Made by a program: the position numbers and the translations under genes. A model generated the notes under the pieces. It saw nothing but the letters and a program-made list of their open reading frames with translations, was not told where the DNA came from and searched no databases. DNA of 64,000 nt, taken from assembly GCA_026075535.2 (NCBI GenBank), contig AP026549.1, positions 6,696,001 to 6,760,000 of the forward strand. Reading direction: 5' to 3'. Origin of the DNA: Tricholoma matsutake. Taxonomy: Eukaryota > Basidiomycota > Agaricomycetes > Agaricales > Tricholomataceae. This document shows, piece after piece, positions 21,206 through 31,615 of this stretch (its first letter is position 1; every line of letters starts with the position of its first letter).

Positions 21206-22889
21206 AGAGAGGGAGAGTGTCAAAATTTGATGGGATGTAAAGGGACAAGTCATAATGGGATTGATTTGGTGTATGAAACCATGAAGATGGTTGATCCAGT
21301 CTCCAAAATTGTTTTTGTTGTCAAACTGATCATCTTCATCTTGTGGAGGACATCTTGAAAGTCCATCTGGACCATGATGTGTACCTGCAACATGAAATAG
21401 TGTGGAGTGAAAAATGAGAATCAAGATGATCCATCAATTGATACTGGCACTTGGTGCAATATCAGGATTTGAGAGCATGCCTTTGATATACCTTGCATTG
21501 ACTTCAACAATGAGGTTTCGGACCCCTATTAGATACAATCAAAGTGCTCCAAGAGCGCGATATAGACCGTAGAGTTCGAGTTTCACTTGCGAGAACCAGG
21601 GTTTGCAGTCATCAAGGGTAATCAAACCAAATTGACTATAGTATTGCTTTTGAGGATTGTCAGGATCACATTGCACAAGGAAAAAGCCGACTGTGATGCT
21701 TGACGTGTCAACTGCGAGGATAACTAGGGCAGGGGATGAGTAGTCGATTGCTCAAATCGCTGGGGAATTGATCAAAGCTTCCTTCAAATCTTCCTGTGCT
21801 GCTATTTTTGTTTTGGTCTGAATTCGAAAGGAATGTCTTTTCAAGTGAGTTGAATCAGCACTGTAGCACATTGAGCAAAATTTTGAATAAAGATATGACA
21901 GACTCCAATTGTCCCTAAGAACACCTTAACTTCAGTGAGTGTATGACACAGTCCCCACTTCTGAATCTTATTGATGCACATCGGATCTGTAAGGGCAACC
22001 TTACAATCAGAGTCCTAAGAACTCGATACTTGCAAGAGAAAGCCAAAGTTTAGATTCTATAACTATTGAACAAGGAAAAGACTCATACCTTGCAAGGGAA
22101 AACCAAAGAGAAAACTCTAAGGAGTGCAAGGCCAAAGTATATATATGGAAGGTATGCGACATTCTAAAATACTTGGAGCCTCTTCCATCCTAGCACTAAT
22201 TCAGATCCAGGGTCATGTTCCCATTTGGGGAGATGGCCATCAATCAGTGATAGTGTCCACATCAAGCCATGCTTGGTAAGTGGTGTCTGCATCAGGCCAT
22301 GATTGGTAATGGGTGTGCAAAGACATCCTCAATCGTTTCCACAGGCACAACAATTGTGCAACTGGTTTGCGCAAAGGTGCAAACTGCGACAATGGTTTGC
22401 ACAGGGGTATTGACTGTGAGAATGGTGAGAGTACACAATAGGGGCTGATGGATCAACATATTGGAATGTTTGTAGATGGTTGGCACAAAAGGTGCCATGT
22501 TGCACGAAAGGCGCTTTGTTGCATGAATGTTTGCGGGTGTGCAGAAATGTTCACAAATGTGTGCCAACCATTGTAGGGGCTCATAAGGTGTTCCCCTTAC
22601 AGGATCAGCCATTTGACCTTGAATATTGCATTGATGACCTAAAACAATTATTTCGGGGATGCAAGCAAATAACTTTGGACCTGAGAATGTTCCACCACAA
22701 TACTTCATGCACTGGACTATGCAATTCAAATTTTTGAAATGCTCCCAGACAAAACATCAAATGCCCAGGTTGTCGGTGATCGTTTTGTAAGATCCACTGA
22801 TCATTCGATATTCTGATTTTGGACCCTTAACTGGTGTGTCATCAATGTAAGAGATCGTGATATGAGGGACTTCAGGTTTTAGGATGAAT
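21206..22889 (-). pseudogene. Gypsy-2 RT and RNase H, interrupted by a solo LTR
   Basis: The clearest block is 21424-21206, FHVAGTHHGPDGLSRCPP, the conserved end of the RNase H/connection region just before integrase. Upstream (21430-21982, 22607-22889) RNase H- and RT-like fragments can be followed only in pieces because of stops and indels. The solo LTR 21988-22601 and the full Gypsy-1 at 22895 interrupt it. Gypsy-2 resumes at 28813. Confidence 0.6.
21988..22601 (-). repeat. Divergent solo LTR, Gypsy-1-related (614 bp)
   Basis: It is flanked by the 5-bp TSD GGATC at 21983-21987 and 22602-22606. Ends are TGTAAGGG and CCCTTACA, a perfect 8-bp inverted pair. The left part shares CAAGGGAAAACCAAAG and AGAAAACTCTAAGGA with Gypsy-1 LTRs, while the rest is diverged and longer, so it belongs to a sister family. 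It probably arose by LTR-LTR recombination. Confidence 0.75.
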
Positions 22890-22894
22890 GTGAC

Positions 22895-23250
22895 TGTAAG
22901 GGGACTAGGGGGTGCCCTGTGTGTTTCTCCTATTTTTTACGTTTGTTCTATATTTTTCCTCACTTCATTTCCTTCTATTCTTCATTTTCTATGATTTTTC
23001 TGGATTTTATTACTAATTTTCCCTTTCTATCATGTTTGTACATGTTGACACTTTTATATTTAGAGGCGGAGCACCCCTTCCAACACCTACCCCTGTCATT
23101 CGGCAGCCTTGATCTGCCTATCTCCGCCTTTTCTATTTTTAAGTTATTATTTGATTTTTGTCATCGTCACATATACTGGGCATCGGCAAAGGGATCCTTA
23201 GAGTTTTCTCTTTGGATTTCCCTTTGCTAGAGGCTTAGGTTGCCCTTATA
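22895..23250 (+). repeat. 5' LTR of Gypsy-1 copy 2 (356 bp)
   Basis: From TGTAAGGGGAC to CCCTTATA. It lacks nine bases (TTGGTATGA-like) present in the 3' LTR near 28640. It is the short variant, with one GGATTTCCCTTTGCTAG unit. Confidence 0.9.
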
Positions 23251-23270
23251 GTAGAAAACTCTCCCCTAAG
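23251..23270 (+). promoter_or_regulatory. Candidate self-primed primer-binding site
   Basis: Two bases after the LTR comes AGAAAACTCT (23253-23262), an exact complement of AGAGTTTTCT inside the LTR at 23200-23209. Beyond it, CCTAAGG can pair with CCTTAG just upstream. No tRNA 3'-end complement starting TGG is present. Tf1/sushi elements prime from the folded 5' end of their own RNA in this way. Confidence 0.5.
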
Positions 23271-23281
23271 GCCCGAAAATC

Positions 23282-24535
23282 ATGAACGCACTGCCCAAGA
23301 TAGGCAGGTACAGACTGGACGACGCTTCCCAAAGCTCCACAGACTCCCTACACACCGTTCCAGATAGTCTCACCTTTACTGCGCTGCCATTTTCGCCAAA
23401 TGCACCCCCTAGTGACCTGGATGCATCAGAACACTTTGACATGCTTGAAAGCGATGTTTCTGGAATGCGCGCACAAATTGATTTGCTTAAATCTACAATC
23501 GAAAACTTCATCAGGACCCTCCAGACTAACCCTACAACCAATATTCCCCCCATGGCAACTCCAAGTGCACCCAACAATGATGTACTGCCAAATGCACCCA
23601 CTAAGGAGCATGCCCAGATCAAACTGTCCCCCCCCACTGAATTTAATGGTGCACGTGCACAGGGACATGCATTCCTTAATTCCTGTGAGTTATACATCAG
23701 TCTCCAGTCGCATCAATTCATCGATGAGGCTGCAAAAATTTATTGGGCCTTCACATACATGAAATCTGAATGCGCCTATCTCTATGTGGACCGTATGCTG
23801 CATCAAACTAAAGAACTCAGTTCTCTACCTTTCTCCACTTGGGGTGACTTTCGAGCTGAGTTCATATGCCACTTTTGTCCCCTCAATGAACACCACTGAG
23901 CAGTGACATGACTCGAGTCATCCTCTTACCACCAGGCACGTCGATCTGTGGACGACTATATCGATGAGTTCAAGGATTTGGTGGACATGGCAGGATATGG
24001 GAGTGGGCTACCAGTGGTGGTGAAGTTTTGACGGGGCCTCAACCAAGAAATTCAGGACCAGATTGCACAGATGTTGGAAGGGTGCCCAGTGGATGATGAT
24101 ATCTTTGCTTGGTATGAAGCTGCTTCACTCTGTGATGAGAACCGACTCACAAATGCGGCGTTTAATGCTGCATTCCATGCTCCAACTACCACTCATGTGC
24201 CCTACACCTTCAATCGAACCCCTCCCCACCTTAACCCCATTCCTGTTCATCAAACTCCCACACCAGCCATCAATGTCCCAGTACCAATGGATGTTGATGC
24301 AGCCCGCAGCCGTGCGCGTAGGTTGGATCTCTGCTATTGTTGTGGGGAAACTGGACACAGGGCTGGAGCGTGTCCCCATCGTCAGGATATCTGCATGCTC
24401 ACCCCCAAAGGGCGAGATGAACTCCTCCAAGACTTGTTGGCACTTGTAGATGTTGAGGAAGTGAAGGATCAGGTTGCAGAGGAGATCAAGTTGGAAGTTG
24501 TAGAGGAGCAGGATTTTCCTATTCGCAGCGAGTGA
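23282..24535 (+). pseudogene. Gypsy-1 copy 2 gag (capsid, zinc knuckle)
   Basis: One frame runs from ATG 23282 to TGA 24533, broken by premature TGA, including 23897-23899 and one after VVVKF near 24028. Capsid-like region: FNGARAQGHAFLNSCELYI, then KIYWAFTYMKSE, FSTWGDFRAEF. The nucleocapsid knuckle CYCCGETGHRAGAC (C-x2-C-x4-H-x4-C) is at 24332-24373. At the first stop the homologous codon in copy 1 (minus strand 36838-36840) is CGA. The frame end overlaps pol by a few bases. Confidence 0.88.
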
Positions 24536-26160
24536 ATCGTATGCCCTCACTGCCTGTCCATAACCACTTTGAAGTCTTGTCAGTTGAATCCCCGGAGAAT
24601 GAATCCATTTCTGTGACTGCTCCCCTCTCTGACCCTTCGAAGTTGGCTGAAGACATACCTGCTCTCCCCATCTCTCCTTCTGCTCCACGCCCCAAAATTA
24701 AATCATGGGAGCGTAAACTACTGCACAAGTATATTGTTGCATCCACTCCCTCTGCACATTCCTTGAACCTAGCAATTGAACTGCAGACGACCGACACTGG
24801 GCAGATACTCGGTGTCTCTGCACTCCTGGACTCTGGTGCGACCGGTCTCTTCATTGATGCCCATCTCATGCAACAACATCGCCTAAATACTTGCTCACCT
24901 TCGCGTCCGATACCTGTGTATTATGTGGATGGATCCCCAAATGAAGCTGGTGCTGTCCGAGAGTTTGTAGACCTGGTTCTCCATTACAAAGATCATAGTG
25001 AGCATGCCCTTTTTGCTGTCACTCAATTAGGAAAGCAAAAGGTGATTTTGGGCTATCCATGGCTTCGAGACCATAACCCAGAGGTCGACTGGCGTACCGG
25101 GGAGGTTACCATGAGCTGATGTCCATCCCGCTGTCAGACTTGTTTCACAGAAGCCAGGCAAGAACATCGTGGACAGAAGGTGGCGATACGACGTACTCAG
25201 AAGTGTCATGCTGGACCCCTGCCTATACCTGAAGTGGAGTTGGAAGGGGTTCCTGATCTGATGCCAGACTCGGATGATGATGATGAGGACCCAGAGGAAG
25301 TGGAGGAGGGTGATTGGATCTTCTACACTGTGATTCGCTTATCGCACGAGGTGTGTGCTACATCAAACATATCCCAACGCCTCGCCGAGGCCTTCCACAA
25401 AAACAATGCTGCTAAATCCTCTACTAATTCCTTACTCCCTCATCTCCATGAGTTTGAAGATGTGTTCTCCAAGGAGTCATTCGACTCTCTTCCTGCGCGC
25501 AAGCCATGGGATCACACGATTGAACTCACCCCCGGTGCAACCCCTTCATCCTGCAAGGTCTATCCTCTCTCTCCTGAAGAACAATGACAGCTTGACCAGT
25601 TCATCAACGAGCACCTGGCCTCTGGACATATTCGACCATCGAAGTCACCCATGGCCTCCCCCTTTTTCTTTGTCAAGAAGAAGGATGGCTCACTTCGACA
25701 GGTTCAAGACTACAGAAGGCTCAACAACATCATGGTCAAAAATTGCTACCCACTACCCCTCATCTCTGAACTTGTGAACCAGCTCCATGGAGCCCGATAC
25801 TTCACCAAGCTTGATGTCTGTTGCGGCTACAATAATGTGAGGATAAAGGAGGGAGATGAGTGGAAGGCAGCCTTTCGTACCAACCATGGTCTTTTTGAAC
25901 TGCTTGTCATGTTCTTTGGCCTTACTAATAGCCCTGCCACCTTTCAGACCATAATGAACGACATCTTCCATGACCTCATCCTCGAAGGTGTTGTCTGCAT
26001 CTATCTCGATGACATCCTCATCTTCACTTGCACGGTTGAAGAGCACCATCGCATCACATGCCTCGTCCTAGAATGGCTTCGACGATACAAACTCTACCTT
26101 CGTCAGGACAAATGCGAGTTGAGAAGAACAAGATTGAGTACCTTGGCCTGATTATCTTGG
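24532..26160 (+). pseudogene. Gypsy-1 copy 2 protease and RT
   Basis: The frame is -1 relative to gag. Protease: ALLDSGATGLFID (about 24820) with the DSGA active site and [67 protein letters not shown], and IYLDDILIF with the catalytic Asp pair intact at about 26000. Stops: TGA ending at 25119 (TGG in copy 1) and 25587. A single T is missing near 26119 (GAGTTGAG here, GAGTTTGAG in copy 1), shifting the frame in the RT thumb. Confidence 0.9.
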
Positions 26161-27942
26161 AGGGTCAAGTGGAGATGGATCCTATCAAGGTGAATGGGGT
26201 CACAGCTTGACTGACACCCACAAACAAGAAAGAGGTGCAGTCTTTCCTAGGCTTCATCAATTTCTATCAGCATTTTATCAAGGATTTCTCACATCATGCA
26301 TGACCACTGTTCAACTTGACAGGAAAGGAGGCATGGAGGTGGGATAATGCACAACAGGAGGCATTTGAAAGGCTTAAAGAGATGGTCACTTCCACTCCCA
26401 TCCTTACCTTTGCTGATGATTCACGTCCTTTTCATGTAGAAGCCAACAGTTCTGACTTTGCGATGGGCACCATGTTGTCTCAGCAGTCTCCGGAGGACCA
26501 GAAGTGGCATCCTGTTGTGTTCTACTCCAAAAGCCTTAGTGCTGTAGAGTGAAATTACAAGATCCATGACAAGGAGATGTTGGCGATAATGTGTGCACTT
26601 GAGGAGTGGCGACACTTCCTCGAGGGTGCCCAACACAAGGTGGAAATTTGGACGGATCACAAGAATCTCAAGTACTTTATGATGGCCAAGAAATTGAACC
26701 ATCATCAAGCTTGTTGGTCCCTGTATCTATCCAGATTCGACTTCTCCTTGCACCACTGTCCAGGTCGCAGCATGGGGAAGACCGATGCCCTCTCCCGATG
26801 TGCAGACCATGGGGATGGCAGCGATGACAACCAAAACATTGTGTTGTTGCAGCCAGACCTGTTCACCATTCGGGCACTGGAAGGCATCACACCCCAGGGT
26901 GAGGAGCGGGACATCCTATGTGACATTCATCACGCAAACCGTAGCAGTTTACATGAGGATGCTGTTGCCCAAGCTGTTAAAGAACTGAGGAAGGGATCCA
27001 CCCTTTCCTTGCATGCGGCAGAGTGGGCTGAAAAAGAGGACTTGTTGTATTTCAGGGACCGCATCTATGTTCCCAATGACCCAGACCTTCACCGGCACAT
27101 CATATCCCAACACCATGACTCACAGATTGCTGGTCATCCTGGACGCTGGAAGACCTTGGAGCTCACCTCACGGAATTACTGGTGGCCACAAATGTCATGG
27201 CTCATTGGTCAGTATTGTCACACTTGTGACCTTTGCTTATGCACCAAGGTTCCTCATTGCAAACCCATTGGCAAGCTACACCCTCTTCCTGTTCCAGAGA
27301 GTCATTGGGATGTTGTCAGCATCGACTTTGTGGTGGAGTTACCAGAGTCGAATGGGTTTGATGCGGTGATGTGCACAGTTGATTCAGTGGGAAAACGCAC
27401 TCACTTCATTCCCACTCACACCACTGTCAGTGCCCTGGGTGCTGCCCGACTCTACCTCCACCATGTGTGGAAATTACATGGACTTCCTGGCACTTTCCTC
27501 TCTGATCATGGCCCTCAGTTCATGGCAGAGTTCACTCATGAGCTGTACCGACTCCTGGGGATCAAACTCCTTGCTTCGACCGCTTATCACCCACAAACTA
27601 ATGGCCAGACTGAGTGAGTCAACCAGGAACTGGAGCAGTACATCTGCATCTTTGTCAATGAACGCCAGGATGATTGGGACAATCTTCTCCCATTGGCCGA
27701 GTTTGGATACAACAACCATGTCCATGCCTCCACTCAACAGACCCCTTTCCTCTTAGACACTGGATGACATCCATGCATGGGATTTGAACCTCGCCAAACT
27801 CCCTCACACATTGAGACGGTGAATGAGTTTACAGAACACATGCGGGATAGCTTAGAGGAGGCAAGGGCAGCCTTAGCAAAGGCAAAGGACGACATGGCAT
27901 GCTTTTACAACCAACGCCATTCTCCGACCCCTCAGTACAAGG
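26161..27942 (+). pseudogene. Gypsy-1 copy 2 RNase H and integrase
   Basis: RNase H: FERLKEMVTSTPILTF, VEANSSDFAMGTM, KEMLAIMCALEEW, TDHKNLKYFM. Integrase: HDSQIAGHPGRWKTLEL with CHTCDLC (HHCC), then SIDFVVELPES (Asp), LSDHGPQFMAEF (Asp) and NGQTE (Glu). 26577-27617 is open for 346 codons. TGA at 27615-27617 follows the catalytic Glu, where copy 1 has CGA (11247-11249, minus). A further TGA lies after LLDTG near 27766. Confidence 0.9.
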
Positions 27943-28347
27943 TTGGTGATTGAGTTTATCTTGACTCCAGTGACATCTCCACTACATCCGTCCAAGAAAC
28001 TTGCTCATCGCTTCTTGGGACCTTTCCCCATTGTCAAGTGTGTTGGAATGCATGCCTATCATCTACACCTCCCAGCTTCCATGTCCAGACTCCACCCAGT
28101 CTTCCATGTTGTCAAACTGCTTCCAGCTCCCCCAGATCCATTCCTGGGATGCCATTCACACCCACCACCACCGCCTACAGTGATTGAGGGAGAACCCCAA
28201 TACAAAGTCGAGTCAATCTTGGACAGCCATTTGCGTCAAGGAAAACTCCAGTATTTGGTGCATTGGAAGGGTTATGGGTATGAGGAGAACTCATGGGTTG
28301 AAGAGTCTGACGTGAATGCCCCTCGGTTAATCAAGGAATTCCACTGA
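27943..28347 (+). pseudogene. Gypsy-1 copy 2 integrase C-terminus and chromodomain
   Basis: After a 2-bp deletion near 27980 the frame reads KKLAHRFLGPFPIVKCVG, a GPY/F-type module, then PQYKVESILDSHL, LQYLVHWKGYGYEENSWV and ESDVNAPRLIKEFH, a complete chromodomain of about 50 residues with its aromatic cage residues. Stop near 28345. Confidence 0.88.
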
Positions 28348-28429
28348 CGGCACACTGCTGCACCGTGTCACATTCAAGTCATGGACTTTGGTCATATGCG
28401 ATTTCAAATGCATCAGGGTGATGCATCTT

Positions 28430-28442
28430 AGAGAGGGGGTGA
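28430..28442 (+). promoter_or_regulatory. Polypurine tract of Gypsy-1 copy 2
   Basis: AGAGAGGGGGTGA stands immediately before the 3' LTR start TGTAAGG. Confidence 0.65.
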
Positions 28443-28807
28443 TGTAAGGGGACTAGGGGGTGCCCTGTGTGTTTCTCCTATTTTTTACGTTCATTCTATA
28501 TTTTTCCTCACTTCATTTCCTTCTATTCTTCATTTTCTATGATTTTTCCGGATTTTATTACTAATTTTCCTATTCTATCATGTTTGTACATGTTGACACT
28601 TTTATATTTAGAGGCGGAGCACCCCTTCTGACACCTACCCCTTGGTATGATGTCATTCGGCGGCCTTGATCTGCCTATCTCCGCCTTTTCTATTTTTAGG
28701 TTATTATTTGATTTTTGTTGTCTTCACATATACTGGGCATCGGCAAAGTGATCCTTAGAGTTTTCTCTTTGGATTTCCCTTTGCTAGAGGCTTAGGTTGC
28801 CCTTATA
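28443..28807 (+). repeat. 3' LTR of Gypsy-1 copy 2 (365 bp)
   Basis: TGTAAGGGGAC to CCCTTATA, followed by the TSD GTGAC at 28808-28812. It differs from the 5' LTR at about ten positions plus the 9-bp indel. Confidence 0.9.
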
Positions 28808-28812
28808 GTGAC

Positions 28813-29760
28813 ATCATCATGTAAAATTGGAACTGAGTTCATCCAACCCATTGGTAGGGTGACAATTTGAAGTGCGCCAAATGGGGTCTGGAAAGTCATT
28901 AGATCTCAAGAAGATTCAGCAACTAGCCTTTCATTGAATGCAACATATCGGTCCAGCATTCCACTGCAAGCACATCCCCCAAACTGTTCAGCTAGATGCT
29001 TGGGGATTGGACGACACCAGAGTGCTGAATCATTATTTGGTTTAGCAGTTTGAGACTGTGGATGATGCAAAGTGATTTTGCATCTTTCTTTGCAATGCAA
29101 AACCATTGCGATCAATATGACAAGTTCGATGGCTCATATACTCCTGCTTCTATCTTCTTCTACAGCATTTCACAGATCTGTTCATACAGACCAGGAGGCA
29201 TAGGGATATTACGTTCAACCCATGGAGTGTGAGGAATGATGGGGAATTGTATAGGAGGGAAGAAGTCGGGGTGAAAACTTCCTCATTCTTGTTCAATCCA
29301 TGTGAAACTGGTTTCGTGATTTTGAATAAAATCGTGCATGAGGTTTTGTTCTTCGGGCCAAAGGAAATTGCCAGGATGGTTTTTGTCGATAATAGCTTTT
29401 GTTCAAGTGAATATTGGGAGAGGGGATAAACAATGGGGGATGAGGATTGAATTTTGGCATATTCTCAAGGGGGTCGCCAGTGATTGTTTGAATAATGTGA
29501 AATCGATCAGGTAGTTTGGTAATAACTGGTTGAACCTTCTGTGCAACTGGTTTGTATTTCTTCTTTGGAGCTGCAAAGATTGGGTATAGAGAGTTGGTTG
29601 ACGAAACATCAGGAGGGGAAATGATAGTAGAATCGTGCATAAGGGTGGCCATCAAGGCCGATAAGAACATTGCATACTGGTGGCTAGCCATTAAATATAA
29701 GTTCGCAAGAATCGAGGAAAAGGAAGGAGTGTTCAAAGAGTTTTAGGAGTCAATATTGGG
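28813..29760 (-). pseudogene. Gypsy-2 protease-RT linker and start of RT
   Basis: The block 29736-29293 reads TNSLYPIFAAPKKKYKPVA and KLPDRFHIIQTITGDPL, the linker typical of this Gypsy family before RT. The block 29115-28906 reads IPKHLAEQFGGCACSGMLD and RYVAFNERLVAESS, the first RT motifs. Stops and frame changes separate them. It continues on the other side of Gypsy-1 copy 2 at 22889. Confidence 0.7.
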
Positions 29761-30047
29761 AATATTCACAGTGTACTCAATAGTTATAGAAGAATTAGAA
29801 TGGTCAAAAGAAATGATGAGGGCACACTGGTTATTCTCTGAGATTTTATCCTCTAGTTACAAACTACTCTTCTTCAATGATTAGATCAGGGAATAGTCAG
29901 AATAGCACAAGACCATGTCAAATTCAGATTGAAAATAGCTATTGTTTGTGCTTCATTTTGATAATTCTTCACTGTACTTTCCATGAGAACGTCGAATGGT
30001 CATCCAAGCAGAATGTCATAGGCTGGATCTGGTACTTGTGGGATGGA

Positions 30048-31490
30048 TCATTTGACTGGTGCAGGGATTTGAGGGATCAAAGGCTGAGAAGTAGGAACTG
30101 TTGGCACATTTGGATCAGCTCGTGCAAAGGGTCTACCACTTTGTAAGGCATATAGCTCTTGTTCAAGTTTTGCAATACAATCTTTGGCTGTTGTAGATAG
30201 GTCAGTAATTTGGTAAACACCGCTGGATGGCATCGAAGAAACTGTGTAAGGTGCAATATTATACATTAGTGAAGGGGTAACATTAGATGTTTTGTCGAGT
30301 CCATTCATCAATCCTGTCCTTGATAAAATGACTGGGGATGTTTCGAGGAGTAAATTGACCATTTGGAAGTACAATCTTGCCTTCAATGTTCTTCTTACAC
30401 TTTCCTTTATTGATATATGATTGGCAAACCAAGCAATCACTAATGAAATGTCCTGTAAGCCCACAAAAGATGCAAACTAAAGTTTTGAGCTGGTCCAAAC
30501 AAAATCCACTGTTAGGTTGAGTAGTGTTCATGGTTTTTGAACCTGCTAAAGCAGTTATGAGAGTGGCTGTGAATTTTTTGAGAATTGCCATAAGATCTTC
30601 CAGTTTAATTTGAGGCGAAGATGTCAAGGTTGTTGGTATTGCTGAAGGTGCTGAAGAATGCAAACTGAGTAGCAATGTCAAGTCTGAAGTGATAGATCCA
30701 GCTAGAATGAATTTTGCTGCTGTGTGGATATCGTCGAGTGGGTAGGGGTCATCAGGATAGTGATCAGAGAATTTTAGTTCAAGTTGTCAAGCGATTCTAG
30801 CCCATAAACCTGGTTGGAAACCATGAACAAAGGCTCTGCTTTGTTCAGTGTTGGAAATCCTGCCTTTAGTAGATAAAAACTTTGTGATGTTATAGAATGA
30901 CCAAAAATATAATCCCAAATCACTTGCATTGTAAATACCAATGCAAAGTTGTTCACCAACGAGTTTGTCCATGTCTGAAATTGACCATTTCTGATCGTCT
31001 TCGGAACCAGGGCACAGTTTGTGGATAGTGATGCAAAAATTCTGGAATGAAGTGCCGGCATTGTATTCTGGGATCGATTCCCAAAGTTTGGAAGTGTCAA
31101 TATTGAGGTAGTGGCAAGTGTACTTCTTCATTTCTTTGGAGTTCATGACATTGCATGCTGAGAAAAGCAATTTGAGCTTGTTAAAATATCTGTGAAGTTC
31201 TCAAGGCTGGGTGGGGTCAAATTTTGGAGCCGTGGAATGACCATGAGCTGGAATAGCGGCCTGTGTAGTCATAAATGCGATGACTCTTGGGGTAGGGGTT
31301 AAAACTTGGGGTGAAGGATGGTAGAGGTGTCAAAGTTGTTGGAAGGATGAATGAAGAGGTAGATGATGAGGACAAAGAAGTAGAGGATGATGATGAAGAT
31401 GATGAGATAGGTGAAGGGAATAATTGATGATGAGTAGATTCTGCTTTGGAAACTGGGATTGGAATACCTCCCAATTGTTCGAGAGATTTG
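30048..31490 (-). pseudogene. Gypsy-2 gag (capsid, zinc knuckle)
   Basis: From right to left: a Ser-rich N-terminus, a capsid part (31170-30787: YLNIDTSKLWESIPEY, GSEDDQKWSISDMDKLVGE, AEQSRA-like EQSRAFVHGFQPGLW), and a zinc knuckle CIFCGLTGHFISDC (C-x2-C-x4-H-x4-C) with the following KGKCKKNIEGKIVLPNG near 30460-30380. Frames change at least twice. The segment 30464-30048 leads into the protease region. Confidence 0.8.
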
Positions 31491-31596
31491 AAGGCATGGT
31501 GAGTATTGATATGAAGATTTCTAGCTTGTGTTGGCCTAAGCCAGGAGATTCGAGATGGATTAGGAGATGAAATGATTTAGAAACTCCTCATGGTGG

Positions 31597-31615
31597 GCTC
31601 CAAAATGATGATGCT
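31597..31615 (-). promoter_or_regulatory. Candidate primer-binding site of Gypsy-2
   Basis: Three to four bases inside the 5' LTR the minus strand reads TGGAGCCCACCATGAG. TGG at the start fits pairing with the CCA end of a tRNA. I cannot name the tRNA. Confidence 0.45.

Larger units (their letters stand above)
22895..28807 (+). mobile_element. Gypsy-1 copy 2: full-length chromodomain Ty3/Gypsy, 5.9 kb
   Basis: Both LTRs, gag, protease, RT, RNase H, integrase and chromodomain are present in order. The TSD GTGAC is intact at 22890-22894 and 28808-28812, inside Gypsy-2. The two LTRs differ by about ten substitutions and a 9-bp indel. Coding frames are broken by TGA codons, a 1-bp deletion near 26119 and a 2-bp deletion near 27980, so it is not autonomous. 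Confidence 0.92.
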
